Positions 25,328 to 34,261 of a stretch of 64,000 bases of DNA are shown here, in pieces; within the stretch, counting starts at the first letter, position 1; each line of letters begins with the position of its first letter. Both the position numbers and the translations under genes were made by a program. Source of the DNA: Archangium lipolyticum (lineage in GTDB: Bacteria > Myxococcota > Myxococcia > Myxococcales > Myxococcaceae). Below the pieces are notes generated by a model that saw nothing but the letters and a program-made list of their open reading frames with translations, had not been told where the DNA came from and searched no databases. The stretch lies in contig NZ_JANKBZ010000024.1 in the NCBI RefSeq assembly GCF_024623785.1, positions 1 to 64,000 on the forward strand, given 5' to 3'.

Positions 25328-27271
25328 ATGAAGACGTCGTTGAAGTTGTCGCTCTCGGCCGCGGCCCTGCTCACCGCCCCCGTTGCCGGAGCCGCCCTGC
25401 CCACGGACCTGGCTCCGTATTTCGATGCGAACGCCGCGCCCGCCAACACCTACCGGGTCGTCGGCACGTACACGCCGCCCACCTGGTCCTGGGGGCAGAT
25501 CGAGCTGCTCGAGGGCCAGCAGCTCTACCGCACCGAGTATTACAACAAGCGCACGGAGAAGCTGCGCGACCAGGACACCTACCAGTCCTCGAGCTATCCG
25601 GTGCGCACCTACTACGGCTCGCTCAACCAGCAGCTCGTGAACGCGTTCAACCTCCATTACAAGAACGCCTGTGCGACAACGGCGGGGAGCACCTGTCCGG
25701 TGCCGGGCCCGACGCGCCCCGAGGCGCGCTTCGTGCTGCTGCACAAGGGCCGGAAGACGGCGGCGCGCACCTGCAACGTGAACCTGACGCCCACGCTGCT
25801 GGTGCACGGGGCCATGCAGGACGGCAACGTGTGGCTCTTCCCCAACGGCAATGACGGGACGGGCAGCGCGTACGGCGGCGCCTCGCAGGTGACGGGCTTC
25901 GTGCAGGACCTGGAGAGCAAGAACCGCTGCGTGTACGCGGTCACCTTCGGCTCCTTCCACGGAGACAACTTCAGCCAGGCCATCAACGTGTCCAACGCGG
26001 TCAAGCGCATCAAGGCGCTGCACCCGGGCGTGGCGCGCGTGGACGTGGTGGGGTGGAGCAAGGGCGTGCTGTCGGTGGACGCGTGGCTGAGCAACGCGCC
26101 CACGTGGACGGGCTTCAGCACCACGCGCTTCTTCGAGCGCATGGCGGCGGAGCAGGCCAAGGCGGTGCCGGCGTATGACGACTCGGTGCGCACGTACGTG
26201 GCGCTGAGCGGTCCGCACCGGGGCATCGACCTGAACTTCCGCCACCCCATCCACACGCTGACGATCGCCAGCACGTCGAACAACGCGCCGGTGGGCCGCG
26301 GCCCGATGCCGTGGACGTACTTCTCCGCCTTCCAGTGCGTGAACTGGGGCCCGGACGTGCCCTGGTACAACAACCCCTACGCGGAGAGCGTGTGCGAGGG
26401 CTCCGGCGGCACCTGGCCGGACTACTTCCGCCGCATCTACGTGTCCAACATCACCAGCCTGGACTCCACGGGCAAGCCTGTCACCGGCGGCACGCTCAAG
26501 ACGCTCAACGTGAACCAGGGTGTCTCGTCGACCTCGTTCAACTTCGACGAGTATAACATGAGCATGTTCGGCAGCGTGGACGACACGGGCAAGTACGTGA
26601 ACGCCTACGTGGGCCAGCTGCAGACGTCGGATGACCTGCGGGGCCTCTACCCCATCCCGGACCGCAGCGCCTACGAGTGGTCGGACGTGGACCAGGACGA
26701 GGCGCGCTTCTTCCCGTGGGTGGACCAGAAGCTCATCTACAACCCGTACAACCCGGCCATCGCCGCGGGCTACCTGAGCAGCACGAATACCCAGTGCAAG
26801 GCGACGGCGTTCGATCCGGTGGGCAGCCCCTGCTACGCCTACCACGCCTACAACACGAACCAGAACCGCGAGGCCTACGACGCGCTGGGCTACGGCAAGT
26901 ACCGCATCATCCAGAGCCTGGGCATCGCGGCGGCCAAGGAGATGGGCGGCAAGTTCATCACCCGGCTGTCCGAGCGCGGACTGGACCCGCGGCTGCCCTC
27001 GCTCTACGTGCTGTACGGCACCACGTACGGGGCGAGCACGGACGCGCGCTACGAGACGGACGGCATGAGCTGCCCCACCTGCTCGGTGAACGGTGACGGC
27101 GTGCTGTTCAACGCGAGCATCGCGGCGGTGAACCAGCTCACCCAGGGCTGGACGTCCACCAAGAAGACCGCGGACGCCAAGCAGGAGGGCGTGCCCTACG
27201 GCCACCTGGAGGTGGGTGTCACCCCGGCCGTCTGGGCCAAGATGACGGCTCACTTCGCCTCGCGCGACTGA
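25328..27271 (+). CDS. Secreted lipase/esterase-like alpha/beta hydrolase
   Basis: A 647-residue exported enzyme with a signal peptide (LKLSLSAAALLTAPVAGAA). TPTLLVHGAMQDG gives the HG oxyanion motif, VVGWS244KGVLS the GxSxG nucleophile, and a late histidine in YGHLEVG may complete the triad. The layout resembles secreted triacylglycerol lipases of the class 2 type, with a large Tyr/Asn-rich extra region in between. Many Cys (CATTAGSTC, CPTCSVNG) suggest disulfides outside the cell. It lies 93 bp after the intracellular hydrolase gene and ends at a stem-loop. Confidence 0.85.
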   Translation: MKTSLKLSLSAAALLTAPVAGAALPTDLAPYFDANAAPANTYRVVGTYTPPTWSWGQIELLEGQQLYRTEYYNKRTEKLRDQDTYQSSSYPVRTYYGSLNQQLVNAFNLHYKNACATTAGSTCPVPGPTRPEARFVLLHKGRKTAARTCNVNLTPTLLVHGAMQDGNVWLFPNGNDGTGSAYGGASQVTGFVQDLESKNRCVYAVTFGSFHGDNFSQAINVSNAVKRIKALHPGVARVDVVGWSKGVLSVDAWLSNAPTWTGFSTTRFFERMAAEQAKAVPAYDDSVRTYVALSGPHRGIDLNFRHPIHTLTIASTSNNAPVGRGPMPWTYFSAFQCVNWGPDVPWYNNPYAESVCEGSGGTWPDYFRRIYVSNITSLDSTGKPVTGGTLKTLNVNQGVSSTSFNFDEYNMSMFGSVDDTGKYVNAYVGQLQTSDDLRGLYPIPDRSAYEWSDVDQDEARFFPWVDQKLIYNPYNPAIAAGYLSSTNTQCKATAFDPVGSPCYAYHAYNTNQNREAYDALGYGKYRIIQSLGIAAAKEMGGKFITRLSERGLDPRLPSLYVLYGTTYGASTDARYETDGMSCPTCSVNGDGVLFNASIAAVNQLTQGWTSTKKTADAKQEGVPYGHLEVGVTPAVWAKMTAHFASRD

Positions 27272-27282
27272 GTCCACCCGCC

Positions 27283-27320
27283 AGGGACAGGCAGCGGTGA
27301 GGAGCCCGCCGCCTGTCCCT
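27283..27320. terminator. Stem-loop between convergent genes
   Basis: AGGGACAGGC (27283-27292) and GCCTGTCCCT (27311-27320) pair perfectly, with further GCGG/CCGC pairing inside the loop. No T-tract follows, but the position between two convergent stops supports a terminator. Confidence 0.6.
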
Positions 27321-27335
27321 CCGCGGGGGGGCTCC

Positions 27336-28370
27336 CTACTTCCCGGAGCCCCCGGACTCCAGCCCCTTCAGGAACGCGAGCACCTGCTCGTTGTACTCCT
27401 GGGGGCAATCCATCTGGACGGTGTGGCCGCAGCCCTTCAGGCCCACCAGCTGCGAGCGCCGGATGTGCTCGTGCCCGTACATCATGATGTCGCTCACCTC
27501 GCCCCCGTGCAGGTATGGGTTGGGGATGAGGCGGTCGTCCTCTCCGTAGACGATGAGCGTGTTCACCGTGATGTGGCCCAGGCTGTCGCGCACGAAGTCG
27601 TCATGCGCGAGCCCGTCCACCGTGCGCACGTTGGCGTAGGCGTAGGAGTCGAACTCGGGGCTCTTCGCCACCCGCACGCGCTCCTCGATGAGCCACTCGA
27701 GCTCGGGGCGCCAGCGCTCGAAGTTGGACTGGCGCACGCTGCCCCAGATGCCGTACTCGGGCGCGCTCTTGATGAGCTGCGTGCTGAAGGAGCGCTTGAA
27801 CCACGCCTGCTCCTTGCGGCTGAACTTCTCGAAGCCCGCGGGCGACGTGAGCACGAGCCCCGACAGGTCCTCCGGGTAGCGGATGGCATACGAGAGCGCC
27901 GTCTGCCCTCCCATGGAGTGTCCCACGAGGATGGGCTTGTCGATGCACACCTTGCTCGCGAGCTCGTGCACCGCGTCGGCCATGGCCTCCATGGTGTACG
28001 GGAACGAGGCGGGCTTGTCGGACTTGCCGTAGCCCGGCAGGTCCACGGCGATGACGCGGTAGCCCTGCGCGGCGATGGCGTCGAGCTGGTAGCGCCAGAA
28101 CTTCAGGTACGAGCCCAGCCCGTGGATGAAGATGATGGTCCGCTGGCCCTCGGGGTTGAGCTCGACGTAGGCCATCTCCGGCACGCGCGCCAGGCCGAGG
28201 GCGGCGGCGGTGTCGGCCAGGGCGAGCCGCTGGAGCGGCCAGGGCTTGCCCTCGAGCGAGGAGTAGTCGAGGTCCTGGAAGGACAGCGGCGGGCGCGAGG
28301 CGTACGAGGTGGCGCACCCGGTAGAGAGGCCCGCGAGCAGGAGCAGGCTCAGCGCACTCGAAGTCTTCAT
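27336..28370 (-). CDS. Alpha/beta hydrolase lipoprotein
   Basis: A 344-residue lipoprotein: the signal peptide LSLLLLAGLSTGC ends in a lipobox. IIFIHGLGSYLKFW is the oxyanion loop, LVGHSMGGQTA the GxSxG elbow, YGEDDRLIPN holds the likely acid and LKGCGHTVQMD the histidine, so the triad is complete. It starts 2 bp after the stop of the outer-membrane barrel gene, implying translational coupling. As a surface or periplasmic esterase it may process what the barrel admits. Confidence 0.92.
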   Translation of the reverse strand: MKTSSALSLLLLAGLSTGCATSYASRPPLSFQDLDYSSLEGKPWPLQRLALADTAAALGLARVPEMAYVELNPEGQRTIIFIHGLGSYLKFWRYQLDAIAAQGYRVIAVDLPGYGKSDKPASFPYTMEAMADAVHELASKVCIDKPILVGHSMGGQTALSYAIRYPEDLSGLVLTSPAGFEKFSRKEQAWFKRSFSTQLIKSAPEYGIWGSVRQSNFERWRPELEWLIEERVRVAKSPEFDSYAYANVRTVDGLAHDDFVRDSLGHITVNTLIVYGEDDRLIPNPYLHGGEVSDIMMYGHEHIRRSQLVGLKGCGHTVQMDCPQEYNEQVLAFLKGLESGGSGK

Positions 28371-28372
28371 GG

Positions 28373-30028
28373 TCAGAACGCGTACCAGGTGAAGGTGGTG
28401 AAGCCAGCCCACGGGTTGGTCGTGACGCGCGGATTGCCGTTGTAGAAGTTGCCGCGGAACATGTAGCCGCCGTGCAGACCCACCGTCATGAGGTAACGGA
28501 TGGTGTAGCGGAGCTCGGCGTTGATCTCCGTGCCAATCACCCGGCCGCGCCCCACGCCCGGGGTGTTCTCCGGAGGCGTGACGGTGCTCTCCGCGTAGCC
28601 CGCGCCCAGCTTGAGGTTGAGCTTGTTCGGGATGAGGTCATACGCGCCGGTGGCCAGGACCGTCTTCAGGCCAAAGCCCTGGTTGGAGATGTCCGTCACC
28701 GCGCCCGTGTAGTTGTTCGCCGTGCTGGAGAAGGGGAACAGCAGCAGCATCTTGTGGTTGAACCACACCGCGCCCGGCAGGCCGTACTGGTTGAGCGTGA
28801 AGGCGCTCGTGTAGAGGCGATCCTCCAGGTTCTTGTCGCCGGTGGAGAACATGCCCTCCAGCGTCACCAGGTCGTTCGACGTGCGCCCGAAGTTGTAGAG
28901 CAGCTCCAGGTTGGCCGACAGGCCACTGATCTCCACCTCGCGGTTGAACGTGGTCTCCGGATTGGTGCTGGTGTAGCGGCCCCCGTTGTACATGGCGAAG
29001 CCCGAGGCTCCGAAGGGACCCGTGCGGAAGTCGATGTTGTGGTGGAAGTTGAGGCCCAGCCAGCCCACCCAACCGCTGGGCCGCTCGATGTTGAAGCGGG
29101 ACGTGCCCACGAAGGACGGCAGGCCCGTGGACGAGGGTCCGCTCCGGATGAGGCCCTCGAAGGCATAGGCCTCGCCCTTGGTCTCGTCGCGCAGGTACCA
29201 GGCCGACAGGCCCACGTTCGTCCCCGGCGCCACCGGGTACGCGTAATCGGCCATGCCCAGCACGGCGTACTTCAGCCGCGGGTCGTCCTGCAGCGCCTTG
29301 TCCGCCTGCGCGCTGCCCAGCGGCAACAGGCTCAGCCTCGCGTGGCCCTTGGCGTTGCTGAAGACGGACAGGCCCGTGGCGTCACTGCCCAGGAACGCCA
29401 GCTTGTAGCCGGTGCGGATGATGTCGTTGAGCGGCGTGCGCGTCGGGTCGAAGTAGGCGTCGTAGACCGGCTGCGTGCCCACCACGATGGCCAGCTCGTT
29501 GGGGTTCTTCGTCGGGTAGAGCGCGACGTTGACGTTCTTCGTCTGGATGTTGACCTGGTCGGCGTTGAAGCCGCCGCCCTCGTTCTGCTGCGACGCATTG
29601 GCCGCGCGCCCCCAGAGGTAGTCCACCTCGAGCTGCGCGCGGAAGCTGGCCAGCCCGTCCACGAACACCGGGCTGTATTCGATGACCGGAATCCAGCGCT
29701 GCTCGACGTAGAAGGCCGGGCGCCGCTCCACGCGCACCGCGCTGCCCGCGGGCATGCCGATGGGGCCCAGCGTCACGCCCTTGAGGCCGGACGGATCCGC
29801 GATCTCATTGGTCGCGGTGGCTCGCGTGAAGAAGTAGTTGATGAGGATGAACTCGCGCGGCTCCGCGTCCTCGTCGCGGTTCTTCGCATCGTACCATCCA
29901 GCGTAGGCCCCCGGCAGGGGCGTGCTCCCTTGCGCCCAGGCGGGCCACGCGAGCCCCGCCGTTCCCAGGGCCAGCGCCAGCGCGCTCCCTCGCAGCCGCC
30001 TATCTGTCTCGGACAACCGCCACTTCAT
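28373..30028 (-). CDS. Outer-membrane beta-barrel protein
   Basis: A 551-residue protein with a signal peptide (LALALGTAGLAWPAWAQ). It has many alternating amphipathic strands and ends in an aromatic strand with terminal Phe (FTTFTWYAF), the outer-membrane insertion signal. Strand-rich blocks such as GWVGWLGLNFHHNIDF and NLELLYNFGR fit a large pore of the alginate-export/DUF1302-like type, although I cannot name the family. It is the middle gene of a lipoprotein-barrel-hydrolase unit, so uptake or export of a hydrophobic or polymeric substrate is plausible. Confidence 0.8.
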   Translation of the reverse strand: MKWRLSETDRRLRGSALALALGTAGLAWPAWAQGSTPLPGAYAGWYDAKNRDEDAEPREFILINYFFTRATATNEIADPSGLKGVTLGPIGMPAGSAVRVERRPAFYVEQRWIPVIEYSPVFVDGLASFRAQLEVDYLWGRAANASQQNEGGGFNADQVNIQTKNVNVALYPTKNPNELAIVVGTQPVYDAYFDPTRTPLNDIIRTGYKLAFLGSDATGLSVFSNAKGHARLSLLPLGSAQADKALQDDPRLKYAVLGMADYAYPVAPGTNVGLSAWYLRDETKGEAYAFEGLIRSGPSSTGLPSFVGTSRFNIERPSGWVGWLGLNFHHNIDFRTGPFGASGFAMYNGGRYTSTNPETTFNREVEISGLSANLELLYNFGRTSNDLVTLEGMFSTGDKNLEDRLYTSAFTLNQYGLPGAVWFNHKMLLLFPFSSTANNYTGAVTDISNQGFGLKTVLATGAYDLIPNKLNLKLGAGYAESTVTPPENTPGVGRGRVIGTEINAELRYTIRYLMTVGLHGGYMFRGNFYNGNPRVTTNPWAGFTTFTWYAF

Positions 30029-30073
30029 ATGCGTCTCGTCTCCGGGTGAGGGGCGCGCCGGGGAGGCCGCTCC

Positions 30074-30691
30074 TTACTGGATGGTGTAGGTCTGCACCGC
30101 GTTTCCAGTAAAGGGCTGCTTGTTGAAGATGACCGTCGGCGCCCCCACATCCCCATCCGCGCAGCGGCTGCCGGTGGCCTGGTTCTCGAAGTACAGCTCC
30201 ACCTTCAGCGTCTTGCCGTCCTGGCTCACCTGGCCTCGCCCCAGCTGCTTGAAAATCCCGAAGTTGTACGTCACATCGAAGCAGCTCCCGTCCTCCCTCA
30301 CGTTCTCGATGAGCACCGTCTGCGTGGTGAAGTCCGACTGGCCCGACTTCGTCGTGCGGTCACACTTCCGCACCCCTGGCGAGGTCTCGCGCAGCGTCCC
30401 CAGGTCGCTGATGACGCGGTAGTCGCCACCCGCCACCGTCATCGTCACGAGCACGTAGCACTGGGTGCCCTGACCCAGGTCCAGGTCCTCGCTGTAGCCG
30501 TTGGGATGGCTGGGGATGTCGTTCCCCGTCATCACCAGCGTCTTCCCCTCGAGGTACGTGCTGATCTTGTCCGCCGCGTTGTACTTCGGCCCGGTGTTCG
30601 TGTTGTTGCCCGGGTTGGGAGTGGTGTCGTCACCGCAGCCCCCCAGCCCCAGCGCGCACAGCATCACCGCCGACAGCAGTTGCTTCTTCAT
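30074..30691 (-). CDS. Hypothetical lipoprotein
   Basis: A 205-residue lipoprotein: MKKQLLSAVMLCALGLGGC ends in a lipobox Cys, followed by an Asp/Asn/Thr linker. GAGAGGGA provides a ribosome site. The mature part has four Cys (likely two disulfides) and is beta-rich. The gene lies 45 bp before the barrel gene on the same strand and probably shares its transcript. No family recognised. Confidence 0.8.
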   Translation of the reverse strand: MKKQLLSAVMLCALGLGGCGDDTTPNPGNNTNTGPKYNAADKISTYLEGKTLVMTGNDIPSHPNGYSEDLDLGQGTQCYVLVTMTVAGGDYRVISDLGTLRETSPGVRKCDRTTKSGQSDFTTQTVLIENVREDGSCFDVTYNFGIFKQLGRGQVSQDGKTLKVELYFENQATGSRCADGDVGAPTVIFNKQPFTGNAVQTYTIQ

Positions 30692-30776
30692 TTGACAGTC
30701 CCTCTCCCCACGGCTCGTGCCGGCTCCTACTGATTTCGAGATGGCTGGGATTGCCCCGCGTGGTTTCGCGGGACGA

Positions 30777-30809
30777 CCCTCACCCTGGCCCTCTCCCAGA
30801 GGGAGAGGG
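30777..30809 (-). repeat. REP-like palindromic repeat, copy 4
   Basis: Inverted orientation: tail CCCTCACCCTGG, then the stem CCCTCTCCC/GGGAGAGGG around AGA-type centre bases. It is paired with copy 5 downstream of the acyl-CoA synthetase stop. Confidence 0.85.
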
Positions 30810-30839
30810 GATTGACTCGGGTTCAACCCGGGGCCCTGG

Positions 30840-30874
30840 TACCCTCACCCCGTCCCTCTCCCGGAGGGAGAGGG
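30840..30874 (-). repeat. REP-like palindromic repeat, copy 5
   Basis: TACCCTCACCCCG followed by the CCCTCTCCC/GGGAGAGGG-type stem. It lies 10 bp past the acyl-CoA synthetase stop, where the hairpin could act in 3'-end formation. Confidence 0.85.
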
Positions 30875-30883
30875 GAGTTGGGC

Positions 30884-32431
30884 TCAACTCTTGTCGGAGG
30901 CGATCGCCCGCTCTCGCAGCTCTCGCTTGAGAATCTTTCCCGCCGCCGACACCGGCAGCGCCTCCACCAGCTCCACCTTCTTCGGCACCTTGTAGCGCGC
31001 TACCCGGTTGCGCAGGTGCTCCAGCAGTGCATCCGGCGTCGCCGATGCCCCTGGCTTGAGCACCACGAAGGCTCGCCCCACCTCGCCCCACTTCGCGTCG
31101 GGCACCCCCACCACCGAGCAGGCCTGCACCGCCGGGTGCTCGTACAGCACCGTCTCCAGCTCCAGCGGGTACACGTTCTCTCCCCCGGAGATGAACATGT
31201 CCTTCTTGCGCCCCACGATGAAGTAGAAGCCGTCCGCGTCCCGCCGCGCCAGGTCCCCCGTGTGGAACCAACCCCCCGCGTCGATCGCCTCCGCCGTCGC
31301 CTCCGCGTTCTCGAAGTACCCCGAGCACATCGACGGCGCCTTGAGGATGAGCTCCCCCGTGCCCCCCTCGGGCACGTCCCGCCCGTCGTCATCCACCAGC
31401 CGCGCGTCGATGAAGTAGTTGGGCCGGCCGATCGAGCCCGCCTTCGACTCCGCGAACTCCGGACCCATGCTGAAGATGCCGGGCCCGAACTCCGTCATGC
31501 CGAAGCCCTGCTTGAAGGGCACCCGGTGCACCGCCTGCCACGCCTGCAACAACGGCACAGGCAGCGGCGCTCCACCGCTCGTCACGAAGCGCACGCTCGA
31601 CAGGTCCGTCGTCCGGAAGCGCGGCGAGTCGTACATCTGCTGGTACTGCGTCGGCACCGCGAAGAAGAGCGTTACCTTCTCGCGCTCCACCAGCCGCAGC
31701 ATCTCGTCCGCGTCCCAGCGGCGCATCAGCACCACCGTGCCCCCACACGTGAGCATCGGCACCGTGTAGACCAGCAGTCCGCCCGTGTGGAACATCGGCG
31801 TGTGCGTCACCGTCACGTCCCCGGGCCGCACCTCGTGGATGAGCGTGTTGAGCGTGTTCCACGCCACCATCCGGTAGCTGATGCGCGCACCCTTCGACTT
31901 CCCCGTCGTCCCGCCCGTGAAGAGCAGGCAGATGATGTCCTCCTCGCTCACCTGCTCGTTCGTCACCTTCGACGTGGACACGTGCGCCAGCACCTCGGCG
32001 TACGGGCGGCTCTCCGGCAGACCCTGTCCCTCCAGGTGCACGAGCTTCAGCGAGTCCCCCACCTGCCTGTGCACCGCCGCCACGTTGTCGCGGAAGTCGT
32101 CGCTGAAGAGCAGCACGCGCGGGCCCGTGTCGCGCACCAGGTCCGTCAGCTCCTGCGCGTGCAGGCGCCAGTTGAAGGGGACGAAGATGGCGCCCAGCTT
32201 CCCGCAGGCGAAGAACACATCCAGGTTCTCCACCCCGTTGTGGGCCACCAGCCCCACCCGGTCACCCCTCGACACGCCGGCCACGTCCCGCAGCCAGCCC
32301 GCGAGCGCCTCGGCGCGCGCGTTCATCGCCCGGTAGGTGAAGCGGCCCGACTCTCCCCTGGCCACATCCACCACCGCCGTGTGCTCCGGCCAATACATGG
32401 CCCCACGACCCATCCAGTCGCCGATGAACAT
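30884..32431 (-). CDS. AMP-forming acyl-CoA synthetase, second paralogue
   Basis: A 515-residue ANL-family ligase. LLFTGGTTGKSKGARIS is the phosphate loop, QGFGMTEFGPGIF the adenylate motif, FHTGDLARRDADG the hinge, and GRKKDMFISGGENVYPLELE the A8 block. The C-terminal PVSAAGKILKRELRE carries the catalytic lysine. It activates a carboxylic, probably fatty, acid to acyl-CoA. The order TetR, FabH-like protein, acyl-CoA synthetase on one strand and an SDR on the other fits a lipid-modifying or degrading pathway. It shares the general layout of the synthetase at 10170-11687 but is clearly diverged. Confidence 0.93.
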   Translation of the reverse strand: MFIGDWMGRGAMYWPEHTAVVDVARGESGRFTYRAMNARAEALAGWLRDVAGVSRGDRVGLVAHNGVENLDVFFACGKLGAIFVPFNWRLHAQELTDLVRDTGPRVLLFSDDFRDNVAAVHRQVGDSLKLVHLEGQGLPESRPYAEVLAHVSTSKVTNEQVSEEDIICLLFTGGTTGKSKGARISYRMVAWNTLNTLIHEVRPGDVTVTHTPMFHTGGLLVYTVPMLTCGGTVVLMRRWDADEMLRLVEREKVTLFFAVPTQYQQMYDSPRFRTTDLSSVRFVTSGGAPLPVPLLQAWQAVHRVPFKQGFGMTEFGPGIFSMGPEFAESKAGSIGRPNYFIDARLVDDDGRDVPEGGTGELILKAPSMCSGYFENAEATAEAIDAGGWFHTGDLARRDADGFYFIVGRKKDMFISGGENVYPLELETVLYEHPAVQACSVVGVPDAKWGEVGRAFVVLKPGASATPDALLEHLRNRVARYKVPKKVELVEALPVSAAGKILKRELRERAIASDKS

Positions 32432-32461
32432 GCTCCGTCCCCTCCGTCGGTTGTGTTCTCA

Positions 32462-32475
32462 GTCGCCCGGGCGAC
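32462..32475. promoter_or_regulatory. Perfect 14-bp palindrome
   Basis: GTCGCCCGGGCGAC lies in the 47-bp gap between the FabH-like stop and the acyl-CoA synthetase start. With no loop it is a better DNA-binding site than RNA hairpin; function unproven. Confidence 0.3.
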
Positions 32476-32478
32476 CGA

Positions 32479-33474
32479 TCAGGCCGTCCAGCGGTACAGC
32501 GCCGAGGCCATCGCCAGGCCACCGCCGCTCGCGCACAGGGCCACCAGGTCGCCCTTCTTCACCCGGCCCTCCACCACCGCGTCATCCAGCGTCATCGGGA
32601 TGCACGCCGAGCCCGTGTAGCCCCACTTGTCCATCGTCCAGTTCGTCTTGGACATGGGCTGCTCCAGCGCCTTCATCGTCGCCTCGATGGTGCGCAGGTT
32701 CAGCTGCGTGAAGACGAAGTGGTCCACGTCGTTCATCGTCAGCTTCGCCCGCTCCAGCAACTGCTTGAGCAGCATGGGCCAGCGCTCGGTGTTGAAGGTC
32801 GCCGGGAACTTGCGCACGAACTGCACCGCCGGCTTGCCGTTCGTCAGCGCCAGCGTCTCCGCCGTGGCCGGCCGGTACGTGCCGCCCGTGTAGACCCCCA
32901 GCGCGTCGTGGTACTCGCCCGCCGCCAGCAGCTTCGCGCCCAGGAAGCCCGGCTTGTCACTCGCGCCCAGCACCACCGCGCCCGCCCCGTCCGCGAAGAG
33001 CGTGCACGTCTTCTTGTCCTTCCAGTTGATGTACCGGGACATCCCGTACGCGCCCACCACCAGCACGCGCTGGTAGCTCTCGTCCGCGGCGATCGTCTTG
33101 CTCGCCACGTCCAGCGCCGTCACCCAGCCCGCGCACGCGGCGTTGATGTCGAACGTGCCCGCGTTGCTCGCGCCCAGCTTCGCCTGCACCACCGAGGCCG
33201 TCGCCGGGCTCAGGTAGTCCGGCGTGTCCGTGGAGATGATGATGAGATCCAACTCCTGGGGCTTCACGCCCGCGCGCTCCATCGCCTGCTTCGCGGCGGC
33301 CACGCACAAATCGCTCGTCACCTGGTCATCCGCCATCAGGTGGCGCTGCTTGATGCCCACGTTCTGCTGCAACCACGCATCCACCGGCTCGCCGATGATG
33401 CGCTCCACGTCGGCGTTGGTGAGGACCTTCTCGGGGACATAGCGGCCAGTGGCCAGGATGTTGGCGTACCTCAT
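32479..33474 (-). CDS. FabH-like (KAS III) protein lacking the catalytic His and Asn
   Basis: A 331-residue thiolase-fold protein of the 3-oxoacyl-ACP synthase III family. The nucleophile is present: INAACAGW, C114. The block that is normally HQAN reads TQLN (T256), and the block normally GNTSAASIP reads GYTGSACIP (Y286), so both the His and the Asn needed for decarboxylative condensation are replaced. The remainder (DYLSPATASVVQAKLG, CTLFADGAGAVVLG, the GDLVALCASGGGL end) is typical. It may therefore be an acyl transferase, thioester carrier or sensor rather than a condensing enzyme. Its ATG overlaps the TetR stop as ATGA, so the two are translationally coupled. Confidence 0.88.
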   Translation of the reverse strand: MRYANILATGRYVPEKVLTNADVERIIGEPVDAWLQQNVGIKQRHLMADDQVTSDLCVAAAKQAMERAGVKPQELDLIIISTDTPDYLSPATASVVQAKLGASNAGTFDINAACAGWVTALDVASKTIAADESYQRVLVVGAYGMSRYINWKDKKTCTLFADGAGAVVLGASDKPGFLGAKLLAAGEYHDALGVYTGGTYRPATAETLALTNGKPAVQFVRKFPATFNTERWPMLLKQLLERAKLTMNDVDHFVFTQLNLRTIEATMKALEQPMSKTNWTMDKWGYTGSACIPMTLDDAVVEGRVKKGDLVALCASGGGLAMASALYRWTA

Positions 33475-34154
33475 CGGCTCCTGCTCCGCGGGACCCGGGG
33501 CTTGCGGCGCCCCTTCCCGCTCTCGGTGTCTGCCCCGGCAGGACGCGCGTCCATGCCGTGGCGGATGAAATCCATCGCGGTGTCCAACACGTGCTCCAGC
33601 CCGCCCTCCCCCTCCCACAGCACCCAGCGCATCCCCAGGAAGTCCCCCAGCCCCATCAGGCAGTAGGCCAGCGCCTCCGGGTCCATCCGCCGTACCTCGC
33701 CCGCCTCCATGCCCCTCACCAGGCCCGACACGTACCCCTTCGCGAAGCGGTCGTAGTAGCGCCGGTAGCACTCCTCATCGACGAACTCCGCCTGGCGCAC
33801 GATGCGGTACAGGTTGCGGTTGCTCCCCACGAACTGGAAGAAGGCCCGCAATCCCTCCCGCTCCACCTGCATCCGGTCCTCGCACGCCGCCACCGACTCC
33901 GCGATGAGCCGCCGCAGCCGCGCCCCCAGCTCGTCCACCACCTCCACGAAGATGGACTGCTTGTCCGGGAAGTAGACGTAGAAAGTCCCCAGCGCCACCT
34001 CCGCCTCTCGCGTAATATCCGCGATGGAGGCATGCTCGTAGCCCTTCTCCCCGAAGACGGCCTCCGCCGCCCTCAGGAGCTTCTGGCGCGTGCGCTGTCC
34101 TCGCGGGGTCGCGGGCACGATGCGCTCGGTTGGCGAAGTTGAAGACCGATTCAT
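33471..34154 (-). CDS. TetR-family transcriptional regulator
   Basis: A 227-residue repressor. The N-terminal helix-turn-helix (AAEAVFGEKGYEHASIADITREAEVALGTFYVYFPDKQSIF, split across residues about 30-70) is textbook TetR. The C-terminal ligand domain is helical and resembles FadR/acyl-CoA-type TetR regulators; the last 25 residues are a basic tail. It is divergent from the SDR gene over 107 bp that hold the ACGCATTGCGT dyad, the probable operator. The downstream FabH-like and acyl-CoA synthetase genes suggest a lipid or acyl-CoA ligand. Confidence 0.93.
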   Translation of the reverse strand: MNRSSTSPTERIVPATPRGQRTRQKLLRAAEAVFGEKGYEHASIADITREAEVALGTFYVYFPDKQSIFVEVVDELGARLRRLIAESVAACEDRMQVEREGLRAFFQFVGSNRNLYRIVRQAEFVDEECYRRYYDRFAKGYVSGLVRGMEAGEVRRMDPEALAYCLMGLGDFLGMRWVLWEGEGGLEHVLDTAMDFIRHGMDARPAGADTESGKGRRKPRVPRSRSR

Positions 34155-34231
34155 CTTTCAACCTTGCGTAACACCCCCCTCGCGGTATTGTCAAAAGCTG
34201 TCATTCACACGCTGGCGCACACCCCGATGCT

Positions 34232-34242
34232 ACGCATTGCGT
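34232..34242. promoter_or_regulatory. ACGCATTGCGT dyad, candidate TetR operator
   Basis: A perfect 5-1-5 inverted repeat, the exact reverse complement of the site at 24072-24082. It lies 20 bp before the SDR ATG and 78 bp from the TetR start, suitable for repression of the SDR promoter. Confidence 0.5.
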
Positions 34243-34261
34243 CAGCCAGGAGAAGCACCGC

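Noticed and set aside
25307-27277. A long minus-strand open frame opposite the secreted lipase gene
   Set aside because: Its sequence is Arg/His/Val-rich and unstructured, while the plus frame has a signal peptide and GxSxG motif.
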